Origin: JANQQN01 sp964519665
GTDB taxonomy: Bacteria; Myxococcota; Kuafuiibacteriia; Kuafuiibacteriales; Kuafuiibacteriaceae
Assembly: GCA_964519665.1 (NCBI GenBank)
Contig: CAZFIV010000017.1
Location: 31,423-95,422 of the forward strand
Length of the DNA: 64,000 nt
Reading direction: 5' to 3'
The translations under genes and the position numbers were made by a program. The notes under the pieces are model-generated. The model saw only the letters and a program-made list of their open reading frames with translations. It was not told where the DNA came from and ran no database searches. Below, in pieces: positions 48,896 to 57,724 of this stretch (position 1 is its first letter; the number at the start of each line of letters is the position of its first letter).

Positions 48896-51241
48896 TCACG
48901 CCTCGTTCGACAAGCCCTCGGGCGGCTCGCGGCGTATCGACCCGCCCGGTCCGACCAGGGCCGCGAGCGCATACGCGGCGACCGCGATGGCGAAGGTTGC
49001 CGTCAACCCGAACTGCGCCCCGATCAGGATGGCGAGGGCGGTGCCCGCCACCGAGGCGACCCCGTTGAAGGCCACCGCCCACGCTGCGCCCCCCGGTCGG
49101 TGGCCAACCGCCTTGAGCCCGAGGGGGAATGGAAAGCCCATCGACCATCCCAACGCGAAGACGGTGATCAACGCGATGGCGATTCGAAGCCAACCTGGGC
49201 CGGGCAGAGCGAGACGGACGACCGCGGGCAGAATCAGGGCGGCCCCCGCCACCGCCACGCCCGACAAGATCGGGGCCCGGCGGGGCCAAGGCCACCGAAG
49301 CGAAGTGGCGCTCCCGAGGGCAGTGCCCGCCAACAAGCCGGCGAACACCACCGCGAATGACAACGTCGGGCTGCCCAGCAGCAGGCCGAGCCGCTGGACC
49401 AACGATACCTCGACCAGCATGAACGCCAGACCGATGGCGCTGAAGTAGATGGCGGTTCGCCCCGATTCCGACCGCCGCCGGGAAGGTTCGAGCGCCAACG
49501 GCAGCAGCAGCACGATCGCCGCCATCACCGTCGTTTCGGCGAGCAAGACCAATACCGACAGCTCGGCGAAGGGGCGGTCTTCCAGGGCGTAGCGGGCGCG
49601 ACCGTCCTGACCGATGAGGTCGCCGAACCTCCAGTCCAACCACCGCCGATGCTGATGAAAGTATGGCCGGTCGTCGGTGGCCAATCTCGGGAGCGACCCG
49701 TGGTCGGCGTCGTTGTCGACGTGGGGGGCCGTCGGCGGTGGCGGCGAGTCCGCCTCCACGGGCGCGGTCAGCACCGCTCGCAGACGTTCGTGGGTGGTCG
49801 TGTGGCGGGGGTCGACTTGGGCATCCGGTTGCAAGGGGTCGGCGAGCACATGCAGGCCGATCGCCTCTAGCCGAGCGCGGACCGCTTGCGCCTCCGGGTC
49901 GGTCCACGGCCGACCGTGCTTGACCATCACCGCGCTGTAGAAGCCGACCGCGGGCGGCGGCTGCGTCCATATCCACACTCGGTCGGCCGGAACGCCGGCG
50001 TGCCGAAGATTCCAGACGAGCGGGGGCAACTGGGCTTTCGGCCGCGTCAACAACAGGAGGCCGTCGTCTCGAAGTCGCGCTTTCATCGCGGCCAACGCTT
50101 CGACGGTCAGCAGGTAATCCTCGGCCAGCCGCAGCGCGCCCACGGCGGTGGCGGCGTTGCTGATGGTGTGGATCAGCACGATCACGTCGTAGCGATCACC
50201 GGGCTGATGAAGAAATGAGCGCCCGTCGACGATAAACCATCGAACACCGGGGTATCGTTTGAAGCGAACCGGTGCCTCTCTCGCTACGCTGGGATTGATC
50301 TCCACCGCGTCCACCCGGCGGGCGCCAAACTGTAGGGCCTCCGCGACTTGCCACCCCGCGCCGGCGCCGATCACCAGCACCCGGGCGTCGGGGCGCAGCT
50401 CGTAGGGCAGGGCGGTGTCGGTCGTCGGAATCGGGCGCCGGGGTGGCACCCGGACGGTCGCGACGCCGGCGTCGAGCACCACCCGGCGGTAGTCGCGCCC
50501 AAAGTCGACGACGTCGACCCGTCCGAGCGGGCCCCACGAAGTCCTTCGGGTCCGGCGCGTATCGGAGAGGACGTCGCGAAAGGGTTCCCCGCCCACCGTT
50601 GTGGTCTTGCTTGCCGAGATGTGAAGCGGCAGGGGGGCGATGGCGGCGGCGAGCGCGACTGTCGCGGCCATGACGATGGCTGCCGGCGAAGGCCCCCGAA
50701 AGGCGATGGCCGCCGCGATGGCCAGCATCGAGGCCGCGTACAACCCTGACGGCCCCAACGAGAGTGCCCCGAGCGCCACGAAACAGCCCACGCTGGCTCC
50801 GGCCAGGTCGGCCGCGTACAGCGCCGGCGCCCGGTCGGCAAACACGTCGAGAATCAGGGCGATGGTCCACCCGGCCACCGCGAACGGCAGGGCGAGAAGC
50901 AGATAGGCGAGGGCGAGCCACCCAACCTGGCCAAGGTCGCGACCCAGGGCCAAAGGCTCCAGGGGGACCGCCTGACTCAGCGCATACAGGGTCGGCAGGG
51001 CGGCCGCGAACGCCAAGGATGCGGCGCCCGCCCATCGGCTACTGTCGGTTCGACCCCAGGCCGGGCGGAGCACGATCGCCAGGCTGCCGGCGGCGGTCCC
51101 GAACATGGCCGTCGAAACGACCACGAAGGCCAGGTGGTGAAAGAGACCCGCTGAAAGCAGGCGGGTCAGAGTGACTTCAGCGCTGAGGACAGCGGCCGCG
51201 AACAAGCCGAGTCCCACGCTGCGACGTACTCGGGGGGACAC
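48896..51241 (-). CDS. Spermidine synthase-like methyltransferase-fold protein embedded between membrane helices
   Basis: The 781-residue protein has about six N-terminal membrane helices (residues 5-210), a soluble Rossmann-fold domain of the spermine/spermidine synthase type (ARVLVIGAGAGWQVAEALQFGARRVDAVEINP...DRYDVIVLIHTISNA; residues about 285-500), and about seven C-terminal helices. This membrane-flanked layout occurs in many bacteria and its substrate is not known. The aminopropyltransferase Asp pair is only partly recognisable, so polyamine synthesis should not be assumed. It lies between dnaK (102 bp upstream) and lipA on the same strand. Confidence 0.82.
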   Translation of the reverse strand: MSPRVRRSVGLGLFAAAVLSAEVTLTRLLSAGLFHHLAFVVVSTAMFGTAAGSLAIVLRPAWGRTDSSRWAGAASLAFAAALPTLYALSQAVPLEPLALGRDLGQVGWLALAYLLLALPFAVAGWTIALILDVFADRAPALYAADLAGASVGCFVALGALSLGPSGLYAASMLAIAAAIAFRGPSPAAIVMAATVALAAAIAPLPLHISASKTTTVGGEPFRDVLSDTRRTRRTSWGPLGRVDVVDFGRDYRRVVLDAGVATVRVPPRRPIPTTDTALPYELRPDARVLVIGAGAGWQVAEALQFGARRVDAVEINPSVAREAPVRFKRYPGVRWFIVDGRSFLHQPGDRYDVIVLIHTISNAATAVGALRLAEDYLLTVEALAAMKARLRDDGLLLLTRPKAQLPPLVWNLRHAGVPADRVWIWTQPPPAVGFYSAVMVKHGRPWTDPEAQAVRARLEAIGLHVLADPLQPDAQVDPRHTTTHERLRAVLTAPVEADSPPPPTAPHVDNDADHGSLPRLATDDRPYFHQHRRWLDWRFGDLIGQDGRARYALEDRPFAELSVLVLLAETTVMAAIVLLLPLALEPSRRRSESGRTAIYFSAIGLAFMLVEVSLVQRLGLLLGSPTLSFAVVFAGLLAGTALGSATSLRWPWPRRAPILSGVAVAGAALILPAVVRLALPGPGWLRIAIALITVFALGWSMGFPFPLGLKAVGHRPGGAAWAVAFNGVASVAGTALAILIGAQFGLTATFAIAVAAYALAALVGPGGSIRREPPEGLSNEA

Positions 51242-51343
51242 GAAGGGAACCCGGCGGGCCGAAGGATGGGGCCGGCGCGCGCGCCGAGGTCGCCGACCTT
51301 CGTCGAGCGGACCGAGGCGGCGCGCCGAGGTTCATCGGCGGTG

Positions 51344-53281
51344 TCAGTTGGCTTCCGACCAGTCCGCGTCAATGACGTTTTCGTCGTCCTTCTTTTTCTT
51401 CTTCTCGCCAGCATCGGCGCTCGGATCATCATCTGGGGGCGGAACGTCGGGACCGCCGGCGCCATCTTCGCTCGCCGTGGTCTTGTAGAGGTGCTCGGCC
51501 ATCTTGCTCGACGCGGCCAGCAACTTTTCTTCCGCCGCCGACCAAGCCGCTTCTTCCTCGCCCTTCAAGGCGGTGCGGGCCTCTTCGAGCGCCTCGGAGA
51601 CTTCCCGACCGATATCGACCGGCAGCTTGTCCTTCGAGTCGGTCATCGTCTTTTCGACCTGGTACACCAGCTGGTCGAGCTTATTGCGGGTCTCGACCCG
51701 CTTGCGACGAACTTCGTCCTCCGCCTCGTGCGCGGCCGCATCGTCGACCATACGCTGGATCTCGTCATCGCTGAGACCCGACGACGCCTGGATCTTGACC
51801 GACTGCTCACGACCGGTCGCCTTGTCTTTGGCGGACACGTGCACGATGCCGTTGGCGTCGATATCGAAGGTCACCTCGATCTGCGGCACTCCACGCGGCG
51901 CGGGGGGGATGCCGTCGAGGATGAACTTGCCGAGCGTCTTGTTGTTGCCGGCCATCTTGCGCTCGCCCTGGAGCACGTGCACCTCGACCTGGCTCTGGCC
52001 GTCGGCGGCGGTCGAGAACACCTCGGACTTGCGGGTCGGGATGGTGGTGTTGCGCTGGATGAGCGGTGTGAACACGCCGCCGAGGGTCTCGATGCCCAGC
52101 GACAGCGGGGTGACGTCGAGAAGGACGATATCCTTCGCTTCGCCGGTGAGTACGCCACCTTGAATGGCCGCGCCGACCGCGACCACCTCGTCCGGGTTCA
52201 CGGAACGGTTCGGGTCTTTGCCAAAGAACGCCTTGACCTTCTCTTGGATGAGCGGGATTCGAGTCGAGCCGCCCACCATGACGACCTCATCGATCTCGCG
52301 GGCCGACTTCTTGGCGTCCTGAAGGGCTCGCTTCACGCTCTCGAACGATCGCTCGACCAGGTCACCGACCAGCGCTTCGAACTTCGCGCGAGAGAGCTTG
52401 AGCTGAAGGTGCTTCGGGCCGCTCGCGTCGGCGGTCAAGAAGGGCAGGTTGATCTCGGTCTCGAATGCGCTCGAAAGCTCGATCTTGGCCTTCTCGGCCC
52501 CTTCTTTGAGGCGCTGCATGACCATCTTGTCGCCGGAAACGTCGATGCCGGTTTCCTTGCGGAACTCACCGATGAGATATTGAATGAGTACGTTATCGAA
52601 GTCGTCACCGCCCAGGTGGGTGTCACCGTTGGTGGCGACCACTTCGACGACCCCGTCGCCGACCTCGAGAACCGAGATGTCGAAGGTCCCGCCGCCGAAG
52701 TCGTAGACGGCGATGATCTCGTTCTCCTTCTTGTCGAGGCCATAGGCGAGGGCGGCCGCCGTCGGCTCATTGATGATGCGAAGAACGTTGAGCCCCGCGA
52801 TGCGACCGGCATCTTTAGTGGCCTGACGCTGGGCGTCATTGAAGTACGCGGGGACGGTGATGACCGCGTCGTTGACCTCGGTTCCCAAGTGGTTCTCGGC
52901 GGCGCGCTTCAGCTTCTGAAGGACCTTGGCCGAAATCTCGGGGGGCGCGAAGGTCTGGTCGCCGATCACCACCTGTGCATCGCCATTCGCCGCCGCCGTC
53001 ATCAGGTACGGCATACGGCTCGACTCCTCGGCGACGTCCTTGTGCTTCATCCCCATGAACCGCTTTACCGAGAAGACGGTCCGCTCGGGGTTCGTGATCG
53101 CTTGTCGCCGGGCGACTTGACCCACCAAAACGTCGCTCTTGTCGCTCCATGCGACGACCGACGGGGTCGTCCGAGCGCCCTCGTCGTTGACGAGGACCTT
53201 GGTTTCACCACTCTCCATCACCGCAACGACCGAGTTGGTCGTCCCCAGGTCGATTCCGATCACCTTGCCCGTGTTTGTCAT
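51344..53281 (-). CDS. dnaK: Molecular chaperone DnaK (Hsp70)
   Basis: The 645-residue protein has GIDLGTTNSVVAVMESGE, phosphate loops VYDFGGGTFDISVLEVGDG and VMVGGSTRIPLIQEKV, the linker VLLDVTPLSLGIETLGGV, the substrate domain, and a lid ending in an acidic tail (DDENVIDADWSEAN). It folds proteins with DnaJ and GrpE, neither of which is adjacent. An AGGAG lies 12 bases before the ATG. A CIRCE element is not seen upstream. Confidence 0.98.
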   Translation of the reverse strand: MTNTGKVIGIDLGTTNSVVAVMESGETKVLVNDEGARTTPSVVAWSDKSDVLVGQVARRQAITNPERTVFSVKRFMGMKHKDVAEESSRMPYLMTAAANGDAQVVIGDQTFAPPEISAKVLQKLKRAAENHLGTEVNDAVITVPAYFNDAQRQATKDAGRIAGLNVLRIINEPTAAALAYGLDKKENEIIAVYDFGGGTFDISVLEVGDGVVEVVATNGDTHLGGDDFDNVLIQYLIGEFRKETGIDVSGDKMVMQRLKEGAEKAKIELSSAFETEINLPFLTADASGPKHLQLKLSRAKFEALVGDLVERSFESVKRALQDAKKSAREIDEVVMVGGSTRIPLIQEKVKAFFGKDPNRSVNPDEVVAVGAAIQGGVLTGEAKDIVLLDVTPLSLGIETLGGVFTPLIQRNTTIPTRKSEVFSTAADGQSQVEVHVLQGERKMAGNNKTLGKFILDGIPPAPRGVPQIEVTFDIDANGIVHVSAKDKATGREQSVKIQASSGLSDDEIQRMVDDAAAHEAEDEVRRKRVETRNKLDQLVYQVEKTMTDSKDKLPVDIGREVSEALEEARTALKGEEEAAWSAAEEKLLAASSKMAEHLYKTTASEDGAGGPDVPPPDDDPSADAGEKKKKKDDENVIDADWSEAN

Positions 53282-53356
53282 TGTTTCGGGTTACTCCTGA
53301 AAAAATTCGCCCGTAGGCGGTGCGCGAACCCGAACTCCGGCCGGGCTGCCGACTCG

Positions 53357-53384
53357 GACATAGCCACTCCGACCGGCCCGTCAA
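53357..53384 (-). promoter_or_regulatory. Candidate sigma-70-type promoter for dnaK
   Basis: Read leftward, TTGACG (53384-53379) and TATGTC (53362-53357) are separated by 16 bases, which would start transcription about 70 nt before the dnaK ATG. No sigma-32-type or CIRCE element is visible. The remaining DNA between dnaK and the DsbA-like gene (53282-53647) holds no supported coding frame. Confidence 0.35.
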
Positions 53385-53580
53385 TGCGCAAAAAAACTCT
53401 GGAATTACCGAAAGTTGGTCGGCCAGGTTTCAACCCTTGACGAAACATGTCGTGTTCCGGAGCGTACGACCGAAACAATCGGCACCCGGACCAGGTTGGT
53501 GCGCTGAGCGCGTCATGCATCATCATGATCGGCCACGGTCATCGGCGACCATCATCCTTCTAGACTCCGTTCTATCCGAC

Positions 53581-53604
53581 CTAGACGGTCTCGAAACGGT
53601 CTAG
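53581..53604. promoter_or_regulatory. CTAGAC-N12-GTCTAG inverted repeat upstream of triple-DsbA gene
   Basis: A 24-bp element with 6-bp inverted arms also contains the direct repeat ACGGTCT twice (53585-53591 and 53596-53602). It lies 44 bp before the ATG of the DsbA-like gene and could be an operator or promoter element. Evidence is positional only. Confidence 0.3.
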
Positions 53605-53647
53605 AAACGCTCTTGAGTCTGGGAGCGCTTCGAGGAGCTAATTCTCA

Positions 53648-55687
53648 ATGAAATCTGGTGCAGCATTTGTAGGGTTCTTGTTCAGCGGCATCGTCGGGAT
53701 CGCGCTGGGCTACACGGTTGGGTACACCGTCGCGGCGAGCAAGGCCGCCGGTTCGGGCGGCGTGCAGCGCGGACACGACGCCCCCAGCGACTTCGAGGGG
53801 CAAAAGCCCCGGGCCGCTCGCGGTGACCGGGCTCGTCGACCAGCCGTCCGCGACGGCGCGAAGAAGCCCGCCCCGCGGCGGGCGGCAGCCGAAGACGTTT
53901 TCAAGGTGCCGGTCGGGCAGTCCTTCGCCAAGGGACCGGACAACGCCCTCGTGACCATCATCGAGTTCTCGGACTTCCAGTGCCCCTACTGCGCCAAGGT
54001 CACGCCCACGCTCCGCGACGTCGAGCGAGAGTACAGGGGCGACGTTCGCATCGTGTTCAAGCACCAGCCGCTCGGTTTCCACAAGGACGCTCGCCTCGCT
54101 TCCAAGTACGCGTTGGCAGCCGGACAGCAGGGCAAGTTCTGGGAGATGCATGACCTGTTGTTCGAGAACCCCCGGGCGCTCAAAGAGAGCGATCTCAAGC
54201 GCTACGCTGCCCAGCTCGGGCTCGACCAAGCTCGGATCGACGATTATCTCGCGTCGAACGCCGGCGAGCGGCTGATCCAGGCCGACGAAGCCTTGGCGCG
54301 AAAGATCGGCGCTCGAGGCACGCCGACGTTCTTCGTCAACGGGCGCAAGCTGGTTGGCGCGCAGCCTCTGAGCGGCTTCAAGCGGGTCATCGACGAGGAG
54401 CTCGAAAAGGCTCGGGCGCTCGTCCAAAAGGGCGTCCGCCCCGCCGATGTGTACGCCGAGTCGATCAAGGACGGCCGCGACACCCCGCCCGCGCCCGCGC
54501 CTCGTCCGAAGCGGCAAGCGGGCCGGCAAAAGGTCGCGCTGCTCGACCGAACGCCGAAGAAGGGCGGCCGCGAGCCGCTGGTTACCATCGTGGCGTTCTC
54601 CGATTTCCAGTGTCCCTACTGCGGAAAGGTCAATCCGACCCTCGAGCAAGTGCAACAGACCTACGGGGACAAGGTTCAGATCCGGTTCCGCAACCTTCCG
54701 CTGTCGTTTCACCAGCGGGCCAAGCCGGCCGCGAAGGCGGCCCTGGCGGCCCACAAGCAGGGCAAGTTCTGGGAGATGCACGACATGATCTTTGCGGACC
54801 GGAGCCGCCTGAGTGACGCCGACTTTGTCGCCCACGCGCGCCAGCTCGGCCTCAACGTCACCCAGTTCGAGGCTGACATGAACAGCCCCGAGATCGCGGC
54901 CTGGGTCGACAAAGACGTCGCCGATGCCGGTCAGTATGGGGCGAGCGGAACCCCGAGCCTGTTCGTGAACGGCATCCTGTTGCGGGGGGCCCAGCCATTT
55001 TCGGCGTTCAAACGGGTCATCGACGACGAGATCGCGAAGGCCGAGAAGCTCCTGCAAAGCGGCGTTCGGCGGGCGAAGGTGTACGAAGAGCTGCTCAAGC
55101 GCGAAGGCACCGCGGCGGCGGCCGACCGGCCGGCGGCCCGTCGGCCGCCTCGCGCGCCGGTGGTGGGCGACCCGGTCGACATCGAACTCGGCAGGGCCCC
55201 GCTGTACGGCAAGCCGAACGCGCCGGTGCAGCTGGTGGTGTTCTCGGACTTCCAGTGTCCGTACTGCAGCAGGGTGAACACGAGCATCGAGGCCATCAAG
55301 CGGGAATACGGCAACAAGGTGTCGGTCGCGTTCAAGCATTTCCCCCTCAGCTTCCACCGGCAAGCCGAGCTGGCGGCGGTCGCTTCGCTGGCGGCCCACA
55401 AGCAGGGCAAGTTCTGGGAGATGCACGACAAGCTGTTCGCTAACCAACGCGCCCTAGGCCGACAGAACTTGATTCAGTACGCGCAGGACCTCGGACTGAA
55501 CATGGTGCAGTTCGAGTCCGACCTCGACGACCCCGCCCTATTGCGCTGGGTCAAGGACGACATGGCCGAAGGGTCCAAGGTTGGTGTTCGGGGCACCCCG
55601 GCCACGTTCATCAACGGCCGGCTGGTGTCGGGCGCTCAGCCCCTGAGCACCTTCAAGAGCGTCGTCGAAGCCGAGCTCAACAAGTAA
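53648..55687 (+). CDS. Membrane-anchored protein with three tandem DsbA/thioredoxin-like domains
   Basis: The 679-residue protein has an N-terminal membrane segment (AAFVGFLFSGIVGIALGYTVGYTVAA) and an Arg/Lys/Pro-rich linker. Three repeats of a DsbA-type Thioredoxin_4 domain follow, each with its own active site after FSDFQ: CPYCAK (about residue 112), CPYCGK (about 323) and CPYCSR (about 535). Each also has the QGKFWEMHD motif and a cis-Pro loop (GTPTFFVNG, GTPSLFVNG, GTPATFING). All three CxxC pairs are intact. It should act in periplasmic disulfide or thiol exchange. Single-domain relatives are common, whereas triple fusions are unusual. An AGGAG Shine-Dalgarno precedes the ATG. Confidence 0.93.
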   Translation: MKSGAAFVGFLFSGIVGIALGYTVGYTVAASKAAGSGGVQRGHDAPSDFEGQKPRAARGDRARRPAVRDGAKKPAPRRAAAEDVFKVPVGQSFAKGPDNALVTIIEFSDFQCPYCAKVTPTLRDVEREYRGDVRIVFKHQPLGFHKDARLASKYALAAGQQGKFWEMHDLLFENPRALKESDLKRYAAQLGLDQARIDDYLASNAGERLIQADEALARKIGARGTPTFFVNGRKLVGAQPLSGFKRVIDEELEKARALVQKGVRPADVYAESIKDGRDTPPAPAPRPKRQAGRQKVALLDRTPKKGGREPLVTIVAFSDFQCPYCGKVNPTLEQVQQTYGDKVQIRFRNLPLSFHQRAKPAAKAALAAHKQGKFWEMHDMIFADRSRLSDADFVAHARQLGLNVTQFEADMNSPEIAAWVDKDVADAGQYGASGTPSLFVNGILLRGAQPFSAFKRVIDDEIAKAEKLLQSGVRRAKVYEELLKREGTAAAADRPAARRPPRAPVVGDPVDIELGRAPLYGKPNAPVQLVVFSDFQCPYCSRVNTSIEAIKREYGNKVSVAFKHFPLSFHRQAELAAVASLAAHKQGKFWEMHDKLFANQRALGRQNLIQYAQDLGLNMVQFESDLDDPALLRWVKDDMAEGSKVGVRGTPATFINGRLVSGAQPLSTFKSVVEAELNK

Positions 55688-55768
55688 GGCGAGCCGACCG
55701 AAACCACCCGCCCACCGATACGACCGCCGACCCCCGCTTGGCAGATCGGGTCCCGCTGCGTACACTGA

Positions 55769-56134
55769 GGCGACGCGGATGGTGCCTGGTCTTCGAGTCC
55801 CCGCCGAAGGGAGCGGGTCTGGCTGCTGTCGCCCATCGCGGTCACCAGTCTCTTCTTCGTCGCCCAGCTCACTTTGAGCTTCCAGGCGCCCGAAGAGACC
55901 TCGAGCCTAGCCGCGGCCTCGGCCGCCGACGGCCCGGGGCCGGGTTCGGTCGAGGTCAGAACGGTCGTCGAGATTCGCCCCGTCGCCCCGAGGGCGCCCG
56001 CCCAAATCCCCGAGAACGAGGCCGAGTTCTGGTCACTCCTCAGCCGCGACGGCCATGTCATTTTCCGCAGCGACGAGGTCGGGGTGCTCAACACCCCGGT
56101 CCCGACCCGCCAAAACGACCACCACGCCCCTTGA
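55769..56134 (+). other. Possible small membrane protein without a clear start codon
   Basis: After the stop at 55766 a frame stays open to 56134. It encodes a basic stretch (RRRERVW), one good membrane helix (LLSPIAVTSLFFVAQLTLSF) and a Pro/Ala-rich soluble tail ending in NDHHAP. No ATG, GTG or TTG occurs before the helix: the first standard start in frame is the TTG at 55874, inside it. It is therefore a broken gene, a frameshifted gene, or one starting at an unusual codon. No family is recognised. The rest of 55688-56169 holds nothing else supported. Confidence 0.35.
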
Positions 56135-56169
56135 CGGCTCCAAACCTGCAAGGCATCTTTGCGCGCCCT

Positions 56170-56253
56170 GCCTGGGTGGCGGAATCGGTAGACGCGACGG
56201 ATTCAAAATCCGTTTTCGGAAACGGAGTGTGGGTTCGAGTCCCTCCCCAGGCA
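56170..56253 (+). tRNA. tRNA-Leu (anticodon CAA)
   Basis: The cloverleaf can be drawn by hand. The acceptor stem GCCTGGG pairs with CCCAGGC, discriminator A. The anticodon stem ACGGA/TCCGT encloses the loop TTCAAAA, giving anticodon CAA. A long variable arm typical of class II tRNAs follows, then the T arm with GGTTCGAGTCC. CCA is not encoded. The gene is followed 142 bp later by a tyrosine recombinase gene, the standard arrangement for an island integrated at a tRNA 3' end. Confidence 0.93.
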
Positions 56254-56395
56254 ACCTCTTCTTCCCGCTAAATCATTGTAATGTCCGCGGTTTCGATAAT
56301 CTGCCGCTGATGGCTTGACCAGTTCGACTCGTCATCGGTCGTCAGGTATACCCGCAAGTCTTCAAAATCCAGTTACGTTCCAGGTACGTTGGAAC

Positions 56396-57457
56396 ATGGC
56401 CAAGCGGCGTCGAAAGCTGCCGGATGGGCTCGGTCTGTACTGGCGGAAAGACAGCTCGTCGATCTGGATGATCGACCCGCGGGACGGGAAGAAGCGATCC
56501 ACGCGTACCGATGTGGTTGAGCAGGCGGTGGCTTTGATCTCGAAGCTGAAGACCGAGGTCTTCGAGACGGAGCACTTCCCGGCGCGGGCCGTGGCGAACA
56601 AGCGGGCGACGCTCGACGAAGCGGTCGAGCAATTTCTGGCCGAGCGTGCGCATAAGGCCAGCATCGACGATGACCGACAGCGGCTCACTCGGGCGGTCGA
56701 GCATTTCGGCGATCAACCGCTCGTCGAGATCGCGCGCGTTGACGTGATCGACTTCCTCACCGGGCTCGGCTTGGCGCCGGCGACGCGCAACCGGTATCGA
56801 GCGGCGCTGCATTCGTGCTGGGCGCTGGCGGTCAAGAATCGGCTGGCGAACGAGAACCCCGTGGCCGAGGTCGAGCTGCTGCCCGAAGACAACGAGCGCG
56901 ACCGTATCGCCACTCAGGACGAGCTGGACCGTCTTATCGAAGGTGCGGACCCTGAGCTGCGCTCGGCCATCGTCATCGCCGTTTGGAGCGGCATGCGCCT
57001 CGGCGAGATCGTCGGCATCGAGCCGGGCTGGATCGACCGAGAGGGGAGGGTGATTCGCATCCCGCAGGCGTCCACGAAGGCCCGCACCGCACGAACCGTC
57101 CCGATGGCGGCCGCGGTCGTCGAGGCGCTTGCCGAGTTTGAAGGCTTCAAGTCGACGAATGGGAATATCAGTGGTCGGTTCGCGCGACTCACCGAACGGC
57201 TGGGCATCCCAGACCTGAGATTCCACGACCTCCGGCACACGGCCTGTACGCGGATGCGTCGCGCGGGGGTGGACGTCATGACCATGGCGACGATCAGTGG
57301 GCACAAGACCCTGGAGCAGCTCCGGCGCTACATGACCATCGACGAGGATGACCAGCTCAACGCGGTCCGCGCCGTCGAGTCGATGGTGTGCGAGCGGGTT
57401 GAGAGCAAGTTAAAGGCAGCTGCAAATCGCACGGACCAGAAGACTTGGTCGCTCTGA
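56396..57457 (+). CDS. Tyrosine recombinase / site-specific integrase
   Basis: From ATG 56396 (MAKRRRKLPDGLGLYWRK) the product is 353 residues; an upstream TTG would add 27. It has a SAM-like core-binding domain (residues about 72-155) and the catalytic domain with Arg201 (SGMRLGE), His277-Asp-Leu-Arg280 (HDLRHT), His303 (SGHKT) and the nucleophile Tyr312 (RYM). All catalytic residues are present. It lies directly downstream of tRNA-Leu(CAA), the likely attachment site. A 112-bp near-identical copy of its 3' end lies 2.5 kb further on. Confidence 0.93.
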   Translation: MAKRRRKLPDGLGLYWRKDSSSIWMIDPRDGKKRSTRTDVVEQAVALISKLKTEVFETEHFPARAVANKRATLDEAVEQFLAERAHKASIDDDRQRLTRAVEHFGDQPLVEIARVDVIDFLTGLGLAPATRNRYRAALHSCWALAVKNRLANENPVAEVELLPEDNERDRIATQDELDRLIEGADPELRSAIVIAVWSGMRLGEIVGIEPGWIDREGRVIRIPQASTKARTARTVPMAAAVVEALAEFEGFKSTNGNISGRFARLTERLGIPDLRFHDLRHTACTRMRRAGVDVMTMATISGHKTLEQLRRYMTIDEDDQLNAVRAVESMVCERVESKLKAAANRTDQKTWSL

Positions 57458-57724
57458 AACCCAGGTCTCCTGGCGGCCAACGCATTTATCGTAAAATTGC
57501 GGATGGTCTAGGCATTGGAATGGCAAAAACACCGGCTTTGGTCATGGTTGGCGACGATCGGCTGTTCGATGGCCGTATCGGCGGGCGATCGCCTCGCTGG
57601 CCGGTTGCTACCGCTCTAGGGAAGGAGACTGCCCTTACATCGATGGACGTGCTCGGCGTAAGCTCGGTCGTTTTAGACAGATGCATTCAATGCGTCCTTC
57701 TAAGGGAAAAATGGAGGAGTTACG

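Noticed and set aside
51266..53440. Long open frame antisense to dnaK
   Set aside because: It is the high-GC mirror of dnaK codons, has no domain of its own, and the leftward dnaK is unambiguous. The same applies to long antisense frames across the sugar nucleotidyltransferase, kinase, prkA and glnD genes.
57458..57724. Small coding frame between the integrase and TIR-STAND genes
   Set aside because: The open stretch overlaps both neighbours, lacks a convincing ribosome binding site and resembles no family. It is left as intergenic DNA.
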